A stretch of 10,574 nt of DNA from JAKAGZ01 sp964595355. GTDB taxonomy: Bacteria > Bacteroidota > Ignavibacteria > Ignavibacteriales > Ignavibacteriaceae. Positions within the stretch are counted from its first letter, which is position 1. Each line of letters opens with the position of its first letter. Below the pieces are notes generated by a model that worked only from the letters and a program-made list of their open reading frames with translations, was not told where the DNA came from and did not search any database. Location: the NCBI GenBank assembly GCA_964595355.1, contig CAZQQD010000097.1, positions 1 to 10,574 of the forward strand, read 5' to 3'. The translations under genes and the position numbers were made by a program. Of the stretch, positions 1 to 7,335 are shown in pieces.

Positions 1-318
1 GGTTCATTACTAACACAGAGAGTCATTTATCACCGGACAATGTTTGGCGAAGCACTTGACCCTTCATCTGCTACATTTCAAAATACCGTCTACGGTCTGC
101 GGCACTTTGCACAACACTCGCTGGGAGGAGACGGTGCTGAAACAATGATGCGTGCAAAAGCTATGATATTTCAACACGTAGTCAACCAGGCTTTTATACA
201 GGGAATTGCAGATGACTTCAGGGTTGGTGCGGCAATAACCTTATTAATATTAATTCCCCTTTTCTTTCTTAAATATCATAAGAAAAAGGGTAGTGCAAAA
301 ATTGAATCTGTTGAATAA
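1..318 (+). CDS. DHA2-family MFS drug exporter (EmrB-like), C-terminal end only
   Basis: The reading frame is open from the first base and ends at TAA 316-318, so only the last 105 residues are present and the true start lies left of the window; the ATG at 40 is internal. The fragment starts GSLLTQRVIYHRTM and continues with a charged, amphipathic stretch containing QAFIQGIADDFR, then a final membrane helix (VGAAITLLILIPLFFL) and a short Lys-rich cytoplasmic tail. The 'LLTxRxxxH ... hydrophobic helix - K-rich tail' pattern is typical of the C-terminus of 14-helix DHA2 proton-drug antiporters (EmrB/QacA type). A TolC-family gene follows after 33 bases, which fits an EmrA-EmrB-TolC type tripartite pump; the membrane-fusion subunit would be expected upstream, outside the window. 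The family is inferred from the tail and context only. Confidence 0.72.
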   Translation, partial: GSLLTQRVIYHRTMFGEALDPSSATFQNTVYGLRHFAQHSLGGDGAETMMRAKAMIFQHVVNQAFIQGIADDFRVGAAITLLILIPLFFLKYHKKKGSAKIESVE

Positions 319-351
319 TTTTTATTTACGACGAACGGAGAAAAATTGAAT

Positions 352-1650
352 ATGAAAAAGATTTTCTTAATTATTACAATAATGTTTTTTACAGTGAATA
401 TTTATTCACAGCAAAGTAATAGTGATTCACTGACAATAGATAAAGCTGTTTCGCTTACACTTCAAAACTACCCGCTGATCCGGCAGGCGAAAGAAAATGT
501 TGATGTTTACAATGCTAAATTAGATGTACAGGGAAGTAGTTATTATCCGGATGTGAGCGCCGTAGCTATATATAACCGAATCGGGCCGGTACCGTCTTTT
601 GATTTACCCCAGGGAGCTTTTCAGCTTTATCCGGAAAATAATTATGATGCACACATTGAGGTAAAACATAATCTATATGATTTCGGCCGGAGAAATGCCG
701 AGAAACAATTACTGGAATCTTATAAAACTTCCGCTATTGACAATGTACAAATGGTAAAAACAAACCTGGCGTTTGCTACGATCAGAACTTATTATTCAAT
801 TTTATTTTTGGATAAGAGCATTGCCGTTATTGACACAAACATTGCAACTTTAAACCAGCATATCAATATCACAAAGAAAAAGATTGAAAGCGGTACAGCT
901 ACAGATTACGACCTGCTTAGTACAAAAGTCAGGCTTACAGATTATAAAGGCAAAAGAATTGATCTGCAAAATGAATTGCAGAAACAAAAAATAAACCTTG
1001 AACATTTAACGGGCTTGCAAAAGTTAGATAATTCAGCAATTACAGGAGATTTTCTGGAGCTAATATATGATACAAATGATGATTCCCTGATCCAGGCTGC
1101 ATACGCACAAAGACCGGAAATAAAACTTGCAATAGATGCGGAACAAAGCGCTCACTTAAAAGAAAGTCTTGCTTCTTTGGGAAACAGGCCGAATGTCGGC
1201 CTCTATTTAAGTTACGGAGTTAAAAACGGTTACGTTCCAAATATTGATGCATGGCACGGAAACTGGGTAGCGGGTTTCCAGGTTAACGTTCCGATTTTCA
1301 ACGGATTCAGAACCACTAACCAGGAAGAGGAAGCAAGAGCAAATACAATAGTCACAGAAACCGGAATGGTTAATTTAAAGTTGCAAATAAAAGCAGAAGT
1401 CGATAAAGCAATTGAAGATTTAAATTCCAATATCGAGCAAATTAAAACGGCAAAGGAACAAATTGAATTTGCAAAAAAATCATTGGAAAAAGCAAAAGCT
1501 CAATACGCTTCAGGAGTTGGAACAAACCTGGACCTTCTTGATGCAGAGACAAGATTAGCTGATGCCCGATTTTTATATCTGAAAGAAGTTTATCAAAACA
1601 TTATCAACGGCTATGAACTGAAAAAAGCTGTCGGAGATGTAGTTTGGTAA
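352..1650 (+). CDS. TolC-family outer-membrane efflux channel
   Basis: Outer-membrane, periplasm-spanning channel that would receive substrates from the inner-membrane exporter encoded just upstream. I take ATG 352 as the start (432 aa): it gives a normal signal peptide (MKKIFLIITIMFFTVNIYS, cleavage near residue 19). An in-frame TTG at 346 lies closer (5 bases) to the GGAG at 337-340 and cannot be excluded. The mature protein shows the two tandem OEP repeats of the family. Each has a long polar coiled-coil helix region and a beta segment ending in a characteristic motif: Y109-D-F-G-R-R in repeat 1 and V313-P-I-F-N-G-F-R in repeat 2. The N-terminal 'LTIDKAVSLTLQNYPLIRQAKE' and the C-terminal 'YASGVGTNLDLLDAETRLADAR' are also typical. 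Length is normal for Bacteroidota-type TolC proteins. It is almost certainly co-transcribed with the EmrB-like gene. Confidence 0.93.
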   Translation: MKKIFLIITIMFFTVNIYSQQSNSDSLTIDKAVSLTLQNYPLIRQAKENVDVYNAKLDVQGSSYYPDVSAVAIYNRIGPVPSFDLPQGAFQLYPENNYDAHIEVKHNLYDFGRRNAEKQLLESYKTSAIDNVQMVKTNLAFATIRTYYSILFLDKSIAVIDTNIATLNQHINITKKKIESGTATDYDLLSTKVRLTDYKGKRIDLQNELQKQKINLEHLTGLQKLDNSAITGDFLELIYDTNDDSLIQAAYAQRPEIKLAIDAEQSAHLKESLASLGNRPNVGLYLSYGVKNGYVPNIDAWHGNWVAGFQVNVPIFNGFRTTNQEEEARANTIVTETGMVNLKLQIKAEVDKAIEDLNSNIEQIKTAKEQIEFAKKSLEKAKAQYASGVGTNLDLLDAETRLADARFLYLKEVYQNIINGYELKKAVGDVVW

Positions 1651-1737
1651 AAACCACTAAAGCTATATTTTTCAAACTATAAAGTACAAAGTTGTTAGGT
1701 GTGCCGGTTTTAAGGTATTATACGAACGGATGTATGA

Positions 1738-3081
1738 ATGAAAAACGACAACGAGAGTTTGGTTAATAAGTTCGGAGAACGCTTCATTGCAATTAGAGCA
1801 TTAAGGCACAAAAACTTTCGTCTTTATTTTGCGGGACAAGGCATTTCCGTAATCGGCACGTGGGTACAGCGCATAGCGCTCACCTGGCTTGTGTACCAGC
1901 TGACGAATTCAGCTTTCCTTCTTGGAGTAGTCGGTTTTTCAGGTCAGATACCTCTATTAATTATAACACCTTTTGCCGGTGTACTCGCTGATCGTTTAAA
2001 CAAACACAAAATACTTCTTTATACACAGGGTCTTTCAATGGTGCAGGCTTTTGTTCTTGCAGCACTTGTACTCACCAATACAATACAGGTCTGGGAAATA
2101 ATAGTTTTAAGCATAATACTTGGTATTTTCGATGCTCTGGATATGCCTACGCGCCAGTCTTTCATGGTTGAGATGATAGGCAATAACCGCAATGATCTTG
2201 GAAATGCAATAGCGATGAATTCCAGCATGGTGAACGGCGCCCGGCTTATTGGTCCTGCAGTTGCAGGAATCTTAATATCGACTTTCGGTGAAGGATGGTG
2301 TTTTCTGCTTAACGCTATAAGTTATATCGCAGTTTTATATTCTTTGCTAAGTATGAAGTTGAAACACAAACCGGTTTCTTTGAAGAAAAAAGAAACATTT
2401 AGGGAATTGAAAGAAGGTTACAAATATGCATTCGGCTTTAAACCTATCAAATCAATTTTGCTACTTCTCGCAGTAGTGAGTTTTATGGGAACACCAATAA
2501 GAATTCTTGCGCCGGTCTTTGTGAAAAATATTCTGCACGGTGGGGCGGATATGTTCGGGTTTTTAATGGGTGCTTCGGGATTCGGAGCTTTTACAGGAGC
2601 AATATTTTTAATGAACAGAAAAAGTGTGCTTGGACTCGGCAGGCTCATAGCATACTCAACAACTGCGTTTGGTATAGGTCTGATAGCTTTCGCACTTTCA
2701 CAAAATATCTGGCTTTCAATGGTATTTATGTTCGTGACCGGAATCGGAATGATGATTCAACTTGCAGGAAGCAATACAATGCTGCAGACCATCGTAGATG
2801 ACGACAAACGTGGGAGGGTAATGAGCTTTTATGCAATGTCTTTCAGGGGTGTGGCTCCTTTTGGAAGCCTGCTTGCAGGTGCGGCTGCAGGAATTATAGG
2901 CGCACCATTAACGTTAATTATAGGCGGCGGTTTCTGTCTTGGAGGTTCTTTATATTTTATGAAGAACCTTCCCGGCATGAGAAAATTAATCAGACCGATT
3001 TATATAAAAATGGGAATAATCAACGAATCAGTGCAGGGTGTAGGAACTGCTACACGACTTTCAGTTGAAGAAAAAGAATAA
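1738..3081 (+). CDS. MFS exporter, EntS-like (MFS_3 family)
   Basis: Twelve-helix major facilitator of 447 aa, inner membrane, likely a proton-driven exporter; the substrate cannot be read from the sequence. The N-terminus 'ALRHKNFRLYFAGQGISVIGTWVQRIALTWLVYQLT' is the hallmark opening of the MFS_3/EntS group. Motif A lies between helices 2 and 3 as G81-V-L-A-D85-R86-L-N-K89-H-K. The segment F131-D-A-L-D-M-P-T-R-Q and the following 'NAIAMNSSMVNGARLIGPAVAG' are also typical of this group, which includes enterobactin and other small-molecule exporters. ATG 1738 is the only sensible start; nearby ATGs at 1730 and 1734 are out of frame. The ribosome-binding site is weak (ACGGA, about 8 bases away). 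The 87-base gap after the TolC gene contains no evident terminator, so it may be a downstream member of the same efflux operon. Siderophore export is possible but unsupported here. Confidence 0.9.
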   Translation: MKNDNESLVNKFGERFIAIRALRHKNFRLYFAGQGISVIGTWVQRIALTWLVYQLTNSAFLLGVVGFSGQIPLLIITPFAGVLADRLNKHKILLYTQGLSMVQAFVLAALVLTNTIQVWEIIVLSIILGIFDALDMPTRQSFMVEMIGNNRNDLGNAIAMNSSMVNGARLIGPAVAGILISTFGEGWCFLLNAISYIAVLYSLLSMKLKHKPVSLKKKETFRELKEGYKYAFGFKPIKSILLLLAVVSFMGTPIRILAPVFVKNILHGGADMFGFLMGASGFGAFTGAIFLMNRKSVLGLGRLIAYSTTAFGIGLIAFALSQNIWLSMVFMFVTGIGMMIQLAGSNTMLQTIVDDDKRGRVMSFYAMSFRGVAPFGSLLAGAAAGIIGAPLTLIIGGGFCLGGSLYFMKNLPGMRKLIRPIYIKMGIINESVQGVGTATRLSVEEKE

Positions 3082-3083
3082 AA

Positions 3084-3105
3084 AAGTAAAATCGGTCTTT
3101 TACTT
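3084..3105. terminator. Hairpin between convergent genes, terminator for the rhodanese gene
   Basis: Perfect 8-bp inverted repeat: AAGTAAAA at 3084-3091 and TTTTACTT at 3098-3105, with a 6-base loop. It lies where the + strand MFS gene (ends 3081) and the - strand rhodanese gene (stop codon 3102-3100, inside the right arm) meet. Read on the - strand, the stem is followed by a run of T (complement of the A run at 3080-3085), as in an intrinsic terminator. On the + strand the T tract is poor. The stem is AT-rich, so it would be fairly weak. Confidence 0.45.
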
Positions 3106-3498
3106 ATTACTTAAATAGGCTTTCATACCGCCCAAAACATTTTCTACATTATAGCCATGTCTTTTCAAAATTACATACGCCTGGCTTGATCTGTGTCCGG
3201 TACGACATATTACAGCAATTTCCTTATTCTTGTAAGGCTCAAGTTCATCAATTCTATCTTGTAGTTCCTGCAGAGGAATATTAATTGCAGATTCAATCTT
3301 AGGCAATTCCCCGGTAAGTTCTTCTTTTGTTCGTACATCAAGTATAACAAGAGTCGAATCGGTTTTCATCTGTTCTTTTAATTGAGTGACGGTTATATCT
3401 TTACGTGTGCTGTCTGCATTGCTCAGTTTATTTTGAGTAGCCGCAAAAGTCGAAAAAGTAATTAAAAACGACAATAATAAAATTCTGCACAGTCTCAT
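3100..3498 (-). CDS. Exported single-domain rhodanese-like protein
   Basis: 132-aa protein with an N-terminal signal peptide (MRLCRILLLSFLITFSTFAA, cleavage near residue 20), so probably periplasmic. The rest is one rhodanese domain: a D54-V-R strand motif, then the active-site loop C98-R-T-G-H-R-S104, which is intact and has the length typical of sulfurtransferases, and the C-terminal 'GYNVENVLGGMKAYL' signature. The usual GHIxGA segment is replaced by 'GELPKIESA', a small variation before the conserved AINIP. Such proteins move sulfane sulfur to cyanide or thiol acceptors, or act as thiol carriers; the acceptor here is unknown. Start ATG 3498 is preceded by AGGGA, 6 bases away. It is transcribed alone, convergent with the MFS gene. 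Confidence 0.9.
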   Translation of the reverse strand: MRLCRILLLSFLITFSTFAATQNKLSNADSTRKDITVTQLKEQMKTDSTLVILDVRTKEELTGELPKIESAINIPLQELQDRIDELEPYKNKEIAVICRTGHRSSQAYVILKRHGYNVENVLGGMKAYLSNK

Positions 3499-3852
3499 AA
3501 AATTTCCCTGTATAATTTTTTATAATGTTAACGATGAAATTATTCAAAAGCTTGCTTACTAATATATTCTACCAAACGGAAATATTAAACAGCTTCCGCT
3601 TTCTCTACATTTATCAGGCTGCCTTTAGTATTATCTCAATCTGTCTTTTACTTACGGAATGTATAAATTCAACTGATTCATTATTTATAATAAGAGTTAG
3701 AATAATAAGCATCAAGTTAAATAGTTGTTCTTTTTTGATCTGTTCAGGATTAGGATTTATGGTATGGGCTATATATACAATTAAAATAATATATTCTTAG
3801 AGAAGGTATAAAAAATGGTGCAACTTTCAATTCGCTGCACCATTTTAATTAT
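3499..3852. other. Intergenic stretch with a doubtful small ORF and a terminator
   Basis: This 354-base gap lies between the start of the rhodanese gene and the end of the NTF2-like gene. The left edge must hold the rhodanese promoter on the - strand; I cannot assign -35 and -10 boxes with confidence in such AT-rich sequence. A 91-codon + strand frame (3525-3800, with an internal ATG at 3534) could encode two hydrophobic helices, around residues 22-44 and 66-90. It has no ribosome-binding site before either ATG, many ATA and TTA codons and no recognisable family, so I do not call it a gene. The right end carries the hairpin at 3812-3846. Confidence 0.5.
3812..3846 (-). terminator. Rho-independent terminator of the NTF2-like gene
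   Basis: Perfect 11-bp inverted repeat: AAAATGGTGCA at 3812-3822 and TGCACCATTTT at 3836-3846, with a 13-base loop. It begins six bases beyond the stop codon of the - strand gene ending at 3853. Read on the - strand the hairpin runs straight into a T tract (complement of the A run starting at 3811), the standard intrinsic terminator layout. The T's on the + strand side (3843-3846) could give some activity in that direction too. Confidence 0.8.
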
Positions 3853-4314
3853 TTATGAGCTTGCATTATTCTTATTTAGTTCCATATAGTAAGTAGCGCA
3901 TATTATTTTCCAGTTGTTATTTTGCTTTAACAAAGTAACAAAACCGGTAGAAGTAGTTCTTGAATCTTTTGCCTGAATTTTTACGAATGCGGTATTGCCG
4001 ACTGATTCAACGTTCAGGATATTAAGTTGTCTTGGCCATCCCCCTATTGTTTTCTTTTTAAGAGCGTCAAGATAATCTGACGATGAGAATTCTGTTGTTT
4101 TATTAGTAAGAGCAACTACCTGCACAAAAGTAGCATTTTCTGCTATGATTTTTTCCATACCATTTGCATTCTGTGTTTCTATGTTTTTTTCATACTCCTG
4201 AATAGTTTTTTTTACAGCAGTCATATCTTCATCTGATAATTTACTTGATGCAAATGATGAAGAAATAAATAGGAATGACAAAAAAAGAACGGAAAGAATT
4301 TTAAAAGATTTCAT
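3853..4314 (-). CDS. Exported NTF2-like / lumazine-binding-like protein
   Basis: 153-aa protein with a clear signal peptide (MKSFKILSVLFLSFLFISSSFA, cleavage near residue 22). The mature part looks like a single NTF2-like cone fold: helix 'DEDMTAVKKTIQEYEKNIETQNANGMEKIIAENATFVQV', then a strand-rich half with 'GNTAFVKIQAKDSRTTSTGFVTLLKQNNNWKIICATYY'. The final pattern (D/T-Y/F-hTLLK-x-x-x-x-WKI) resembles the putative lumazine-binding and DUF4440/SnoaL-like groups, which are often small periplasmic proteins of unknown ligand. No catalytic residue can be assigned. Start ATG 4314 has AGGAG 6 bases upstream. It is monocistronic, with a strong terminator after it, and is divergent from the M13 peptidase gene. 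Confidence 0.8.
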   Translation of the reverse strand: MKSFKILSVLFLSFLFISSSFASSKLSDEDMTAVKKTIQEYEKNIETQNANGMEKIIAENATFVQVVALTNKTTEFSSSDYLDALKKKTIGGWPRQLNILNVESVGNTAFVKIQAKDSRTTSTGFVTLLKQNNNWKIICATYYMELNKNNASS

Positions 4315-4658
4315 AATCTTCTCCTAATTTAACTGGTTATTACAATTATTATTTATTTTCCTGCTTTTAATGACAGGAAATTATGCATCGAAGAGCTTTT
4401 CCTCTTCACTATGCCTGTCGAAAGACATAATTATTTCACTATTAAAAATATATACTTTGTTCCATCGGAGAGTTGTTTATTACACAGGCGGATTTATAGG
4501 TTGATTTTCGGTTTTTGTTGATCAAATCATATTAATCAAAAAACTATAAGAATAAAATTACTTTCATCACATTTTTCTTAACTGTTATTCTGAATAATAG
4601 TATATTTAGAAGTTTTTGCTTAATAAAACGACATCTAAATAAATTTATAGGAGTATAA
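4315..4658. other. Divergent regulatory region between the NTF2-like and M13 genes
   Basis: This 344-base region carries the promoters of two diverging genes. On the right it holds a sigma70-like promoter and inverted repeat for the M13 gene (listed separately), and AGGAG 4649-4653 five bases before ATG 4659. On the left, 4372-4419 can fold into a nested hairpin: outer arms GACAGG 4372-4377 and CCTGTC 4414-4419, inner arms GAAGAG 4390-4395 and CTCTTC 4402-4407 around a 6-base loop, with CAT/ATG in between and an 8-base bulge on the left. No T tract follows, so it is not an obvious terminator. No ORF with a ribosome-binding site is seen here. Confidence 0.5.
4578..4606 (+). promoter_or_regulatory. 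Candidate sigma70-like promoter of the M13 peptidase gene
   Basis: TTAACT at 4578-4583 (4/6 to TTGACA) and TATATT at 4601-4606 (5/6 to TATAAT) are separated by exactly 17 bases. They would give a leader of about 45 bases before ATG 4659. The spacer contains a nearly perfect 21-bp inverted repeat (4581-4601), a possible operator. In AT-rich DNA such matches arise by chance, and the housekeeping consensus of this lineage is not known to me, so this is a candidate only. Confidence 0.35.
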
Positions 4659-6707
4659 ATGTTGGAAAGGAAATTCTATTCTTCGCTGATCGCATTTTTT
4701 GTGATCCTGATTTTAAATCCTGCTATTACTTTCTCACAGGATGAAGAAGGGATAAAAGGATTTGACAGAAATAATATGGATACTTCTGTTAGTCCCGCTG
4801 TTAATTTTTATGAATATGCGGATGGAAACTGGTTAAAAAATAATCCCATACCGGGAGAATACAGCAGGTGGGGAACTTTCGAAGTACTTGCAGAGCGAAA
4901 CTATAAAGTATTGAAAGAAATTCTTGAGGATGCAGCCGATAATACGGATGCAGAAAAAGGAAGTATCGAACAAAAAGTCGGTGATTTTTATTACACAGGA
5001 ATGGACAGTGCACAAATTGAAAAAGAAGGTTATAACCCTATAAAACCGGAGCTGAAAAAAATTTCAGAAATAAATACTGTTCCGGATATCTACAGAGTCG
5101 TTGCCGAACTTTACAAAGAAGACATCTCTTCTATGTTCCACTTTTATGGTTCCGCCGATGAAAAAAACAGTGAAATGGTAATTTCACAATTATCACAGGG
5201 TGGACTCGGATTACCCGACAGGGACTATTACACAAACGATGATGCACATTCAAAGGAAGTAAGAGAAAAATATCTTGAACACATGACAAAAATGTTCATG
5301 CTTATAGGTCAGGATAAATCCACGGCCGGAGAAAACGCCCAAACTGTGATGAATATAGAGACACGTTTGGCCAAATCTTCATTGACAAGAGTTGAAAGAA
5401 GAAATCCCGACAATACATACCACAAAATGACCCTGGCTAAACTTGAAGAATTAACTCCGGGTTTTGACTGGGCCGCATATTTTAACGGAATTGATTTATC
5501 CGATCCCGGTGATATAAACGTTGCAGAACCTGATTTCTTTAAAGAACTTTCAGTAATGATGAAAGATATTCCTGTTGCTGACTGGAAAGTATATCTTACC
5601 TGGAAAGTTGTTGATGATGCAGCAGCTTATTTAAGCTCGCCATTTGTAAATGAGAATTTTGAATTCAACGGCAAATTTATGAACGGTGCAAAGGTTCTTC
5701 CGGAAAGATGGAAAAGAGTTATGCGTACAACAAGCAGGATGCTGGGTGAAGACCTTGGACAGCTTTTCGTAAAAGAAACCTTTCCGCCGGAAGCAAAAGC
5801 AAGAGCACATAAAATAGTACTTAACCTGCTTGAAGCAATGGGCGAAAGAATAAAGGCGCTGGAATGGATGAGCCCGGAAACAAAAGAGAAGGCATTGTAC
5901 AAGCTCAAACATTACACGGTAAAAATAGGCTATCCTGATAAATGGAAAGATTATTCAAAACTGGATATTGAAAGAGACTCATATGCAGCTAACTTAAAGA
6001 GAGGAAGCGAATTTGCTGTTCAGAGAAATCTTAATAAAATAGGTAAACCTGTCGATAAAACAGAATGGGGAATGACACCACAGACAGTGAACGCATATTA
6101 CAATCCTACTAGAAATGAGATAGTGTTTCCCGCAGCAATTCTTCAACCTCCGTTTTTTAATCAGGATGCGGATGATGCAATAAATTACGGTGCAATGGGT
6201 GCAGTTATTGGTCACGAAATAACACATGGCTTTGATGACGAAGGAAGAAGATATGATGCAGAAGGTAATTTAGAAGACTGGTGGACGCAGGAAGATAATG
6301 ATAAATTCAAAGCAAGAGCACAAAGAATCATAGACCAGTTTGATTCCTATATACCTATCGATTCGATGCACATAAATGGTGCATTAACAACAGGCGAAAA
6401 TATTGCTGACCTGGGCGGACTTACTGTTTCATTTACTGCATTCAAAAAAACAGAAGAATATAAAAACAATGAAATGATAGACGGTTTTACTCCTGCACAA
6501 AGATTTTTCCTGGGCTGGGCACAGGTATGGAGAAATAATGTAAGAGACAAAAATTTGATGCTGAGGTTAAAGGTCGATCCTCATTCACCCGGTAAGTACC
6601 GTGTGAACGGCCCTCTGAGTAATATGCCGGAATTCTGGAAAGCATTTAATGTAAAAGAAGGCGACTCAATGAGAAATCCCCCGGACAAAGTTGTAAAGAT
6701 CTGGTAG
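4659..6707 (+). CDS. Exported M13 (neprilysin/PepO family) zinc metallopeptidase
   Basis: 682-aa zinc endopeptidase that would cleave peptides outside the cytoplasm. The N-terminus has a signal peptide (hydrophobic 8-24, cleavage near residue 26, TFS|QDEE), so the product is periplasmic or outer-membrane exposed rather than cytoplasmic. The N-terminal M13 domain starts at 'SPAVNFYEYADGNWLKNNPIP' and the C-terminal catalytic domain holds all key elements: N478-A-Y-Y-N-P substrate-binding motif, H519-E-I-T-H523 zinc site followed by GFDDEGRRYD, and E580-N-I-A-D584 providing the third zinc ligand. The late 'DPHSPGKYRVNGPLSNMPEF' contains the conserved substrate-carboxylate Arg region. The C-terminus KIW is normal for the family. 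Length is full and no residue is missing. Start ATG 4659 has AGGAG 5 bases upstream. It appears monocistronic. Confidence 0.96.
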   Translation: MLERKFYSSLIAFFVILILNPAITFSQDEEGIKGFDRNNMDTSVSPAVNFYEYADGNWLKNNPIPGEYSRWGTFEVLAERNYKVLKEILEDAADNTDAEKGSIEQKVGDFYYTGMDSAQIEKEGYNPIKPELKKISEINTVPDIYRVVAELYKEDISSMFHFYGSADEKNSEMVISQLSQGGLGLPDRDYYTNDDAHSKEVREKYLEHMTKMFMLIGQDKSTAGENAQTVMNIETRLAKSSLTRVERRNPDNTYHKMTLAKLEELTPGFDWAAYFNGIDLSDPGDINVAEPDFFKELSVMMKDIPVADWKVYLTWKVVDDAAAYLSSPFVNENFEFNGKFMNGAKVLPERWKRVMRTTSRMLGEDLGQLFVKETFPPEAKARAHKIVLNLLEAMGERIKALEWMSPETKEKALYKLKHYTVKIGYPDKWKDYSKLDIERDSYAANLKRGSEFAVQRNLNKIGKPVDKTEWGMTPQTVNAYYNPTRNEIVFPAAILQPPFFNQDADDAINYGAMGAVIGHEITHGFDDEGRRYDAEGNLEDWWTQEDNDKFKARAQRIIDQFDSYIPIDSMHINGALTTGENIADLGGLTVSFTAFKKTEEYKNNEMIDGFTPAQRFFLGWAQVWRNNVRDKNLMLRLKVDPHSPGKYRVNGPLSNMPEFWKAFNVKEGDSMRNPPDKVVKIW

Positions 6708-6717
6708 TCAATTCAAA

Positions 6718-6747
6718 TGTAGAGACACGCGATCGCGTGTCTCTACA
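6718..6747. repeat. Perfect 30-bp palindrome, likely mobile intergenic repeat
   Basis: A perfect palindrome: left arm TGTAGAGACACGCGA at 6718-6732 and its exact reverse complement at 6733-6747, with no loop. The centre 6729-6736 is GCGATCGC. It stands out as GC-rich inside AT-rich DNA and lies in the 61-base gap between the convergent M13 gene and the 188-aa membrane protein gene. Palindromes of the GTAGAGAC...GTCTCTAC type recur in intergenic gaps of many cyanobacterial and Bacteroidota genomes, so I read this as one copy of such a repeat. It could also stop transcription in both directions, although no T tract follows on either strand. Confidence 0.8.
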
Positions 6748-6768
6748 ACTGAAAATTGTAAGAATGTT

Positions 6769-7335
6769 TTACATCATTGAAGGCCATAGCCACCCAAATA
6801 CACCTGCAGTTAATAAACCATAAACCAATCCGTCAACAACATTTTTAAAGGTTGTCTTCCAGCTAGTCTTAAACCATATTGATGAGGGAATACCGCCCAG
6901 CGCATAAGAAGCAAAAGCAGTGCAACCGGCAAAACGAAAAACAGAAAGATAACTTGCGCCGGCAGGTAAAGCATGTCCGGCAATATACGCGGCAAAAATG
7001 CTTACAACTATATTAAATATAAACCACTGTATTAAACTTCCTCCCATCACAAATTCACGATTCGGGTATACTGTCATCAACATAACTGGTCCGGCTTTCA
7101 ATTTTTCTTTAAAAGAGGAATCCTTCCTTTCTTTGGGATTATCAACATTAGGGACTAAATAATCTCCCGGAGCAATATTCAACGGACGGACAGCATCTCT
7201 GAACTTATCCTGATCGGGTAATTTTCCAAAATCCGAATTGTGATAACCCAGCACTGTGTGAATAATAGCACTGATGATGAAAACAACAACTGCAGAAAGA
7301 AGAATCGGAAGCCAGAGTGAAACGATCGACACCAT
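6769..7335 (-). CDS. Unrecognised four-helix membrane protein
   Basis: 188-aa protein that I do not assign to a named family. It has a first helix at about residues 5-29, then a conserved-looking polar loop 'YHNSDFGKLPDQDKFRDAVRPLNIAPGDYLVPN' and a Lys-rich segment (68-80). Three further helices follow, at about 97-120, 128-148 and 163-184, and the end is 'GVFGWLWPSMM'. Helices 2-4 are rich in Gly and Ala with several Trp and Phe. There is no signal cleavage site, haem motif or metal site. The start is convincing: ATG 7335 has a full AGGAGG 5 bases upstream. It is followed by the 6718-6747 palindrome and then the convergent M13 gene. The polar 30-90 loop may be the functional part. Role unknown. 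Confidence 0.82.
   Translation of the reverse strand: MVSIVSLWLPILLSAVVVFIISAIIHTVLGYHNSDFGKLPDQDKFRDAVRPLNIAPGDYLVPNVDNPKERKDSSFKEKLKAGPVMLMTVYPNREFVMGGSLIQWFIFNIVVSIFAAYIAGHALPAGASYLSVFRFAGCTAFASYALGGIPSSIWFKTSWKTTFKNVVDGLVYGLLTAGVFGWLWPSMM

Noticed and set aside
346..348. TTG as the start of the TolC-family gene
   Set aside because: ATG 352, two codons later, gives an ideal signal peptide start (MKK); TTG is a rare start. It remains possible because its spacing to GGAG is better.
3525..3800. 91-codon + strand frame with two hydrophobic segments
   Set aside because: No ribosome-binding site before either possible ATG, it overlaps the expected rhodanese promoter zone, its composition is that of AT-rich noncoding DNA, and no family is recognised.
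4501..4535. Repeated TTGAT and ATCAA pieces suggesting an FNR/CRP-type site
   Set aside because: No TTGAT-N4-ATCAA arrangement exists; the spacings do not fit a dimer site.
4633..4638. ATCTAA before the M13 gene as a second ECF-type -10 box
   Set aside because: No AAC-containing -35 box lies 15-17 bases upstream; the nearest AGAAGTT is about 18 bases away and lacks the AAC core.
5627..5912. Reverse-strand open frames inside the M13 gene
   Set aside because: They lie entirely within a well-supported metallopeptidase gene and have no family resemblance of their own; the same holds for the other antisense frames over real genes.
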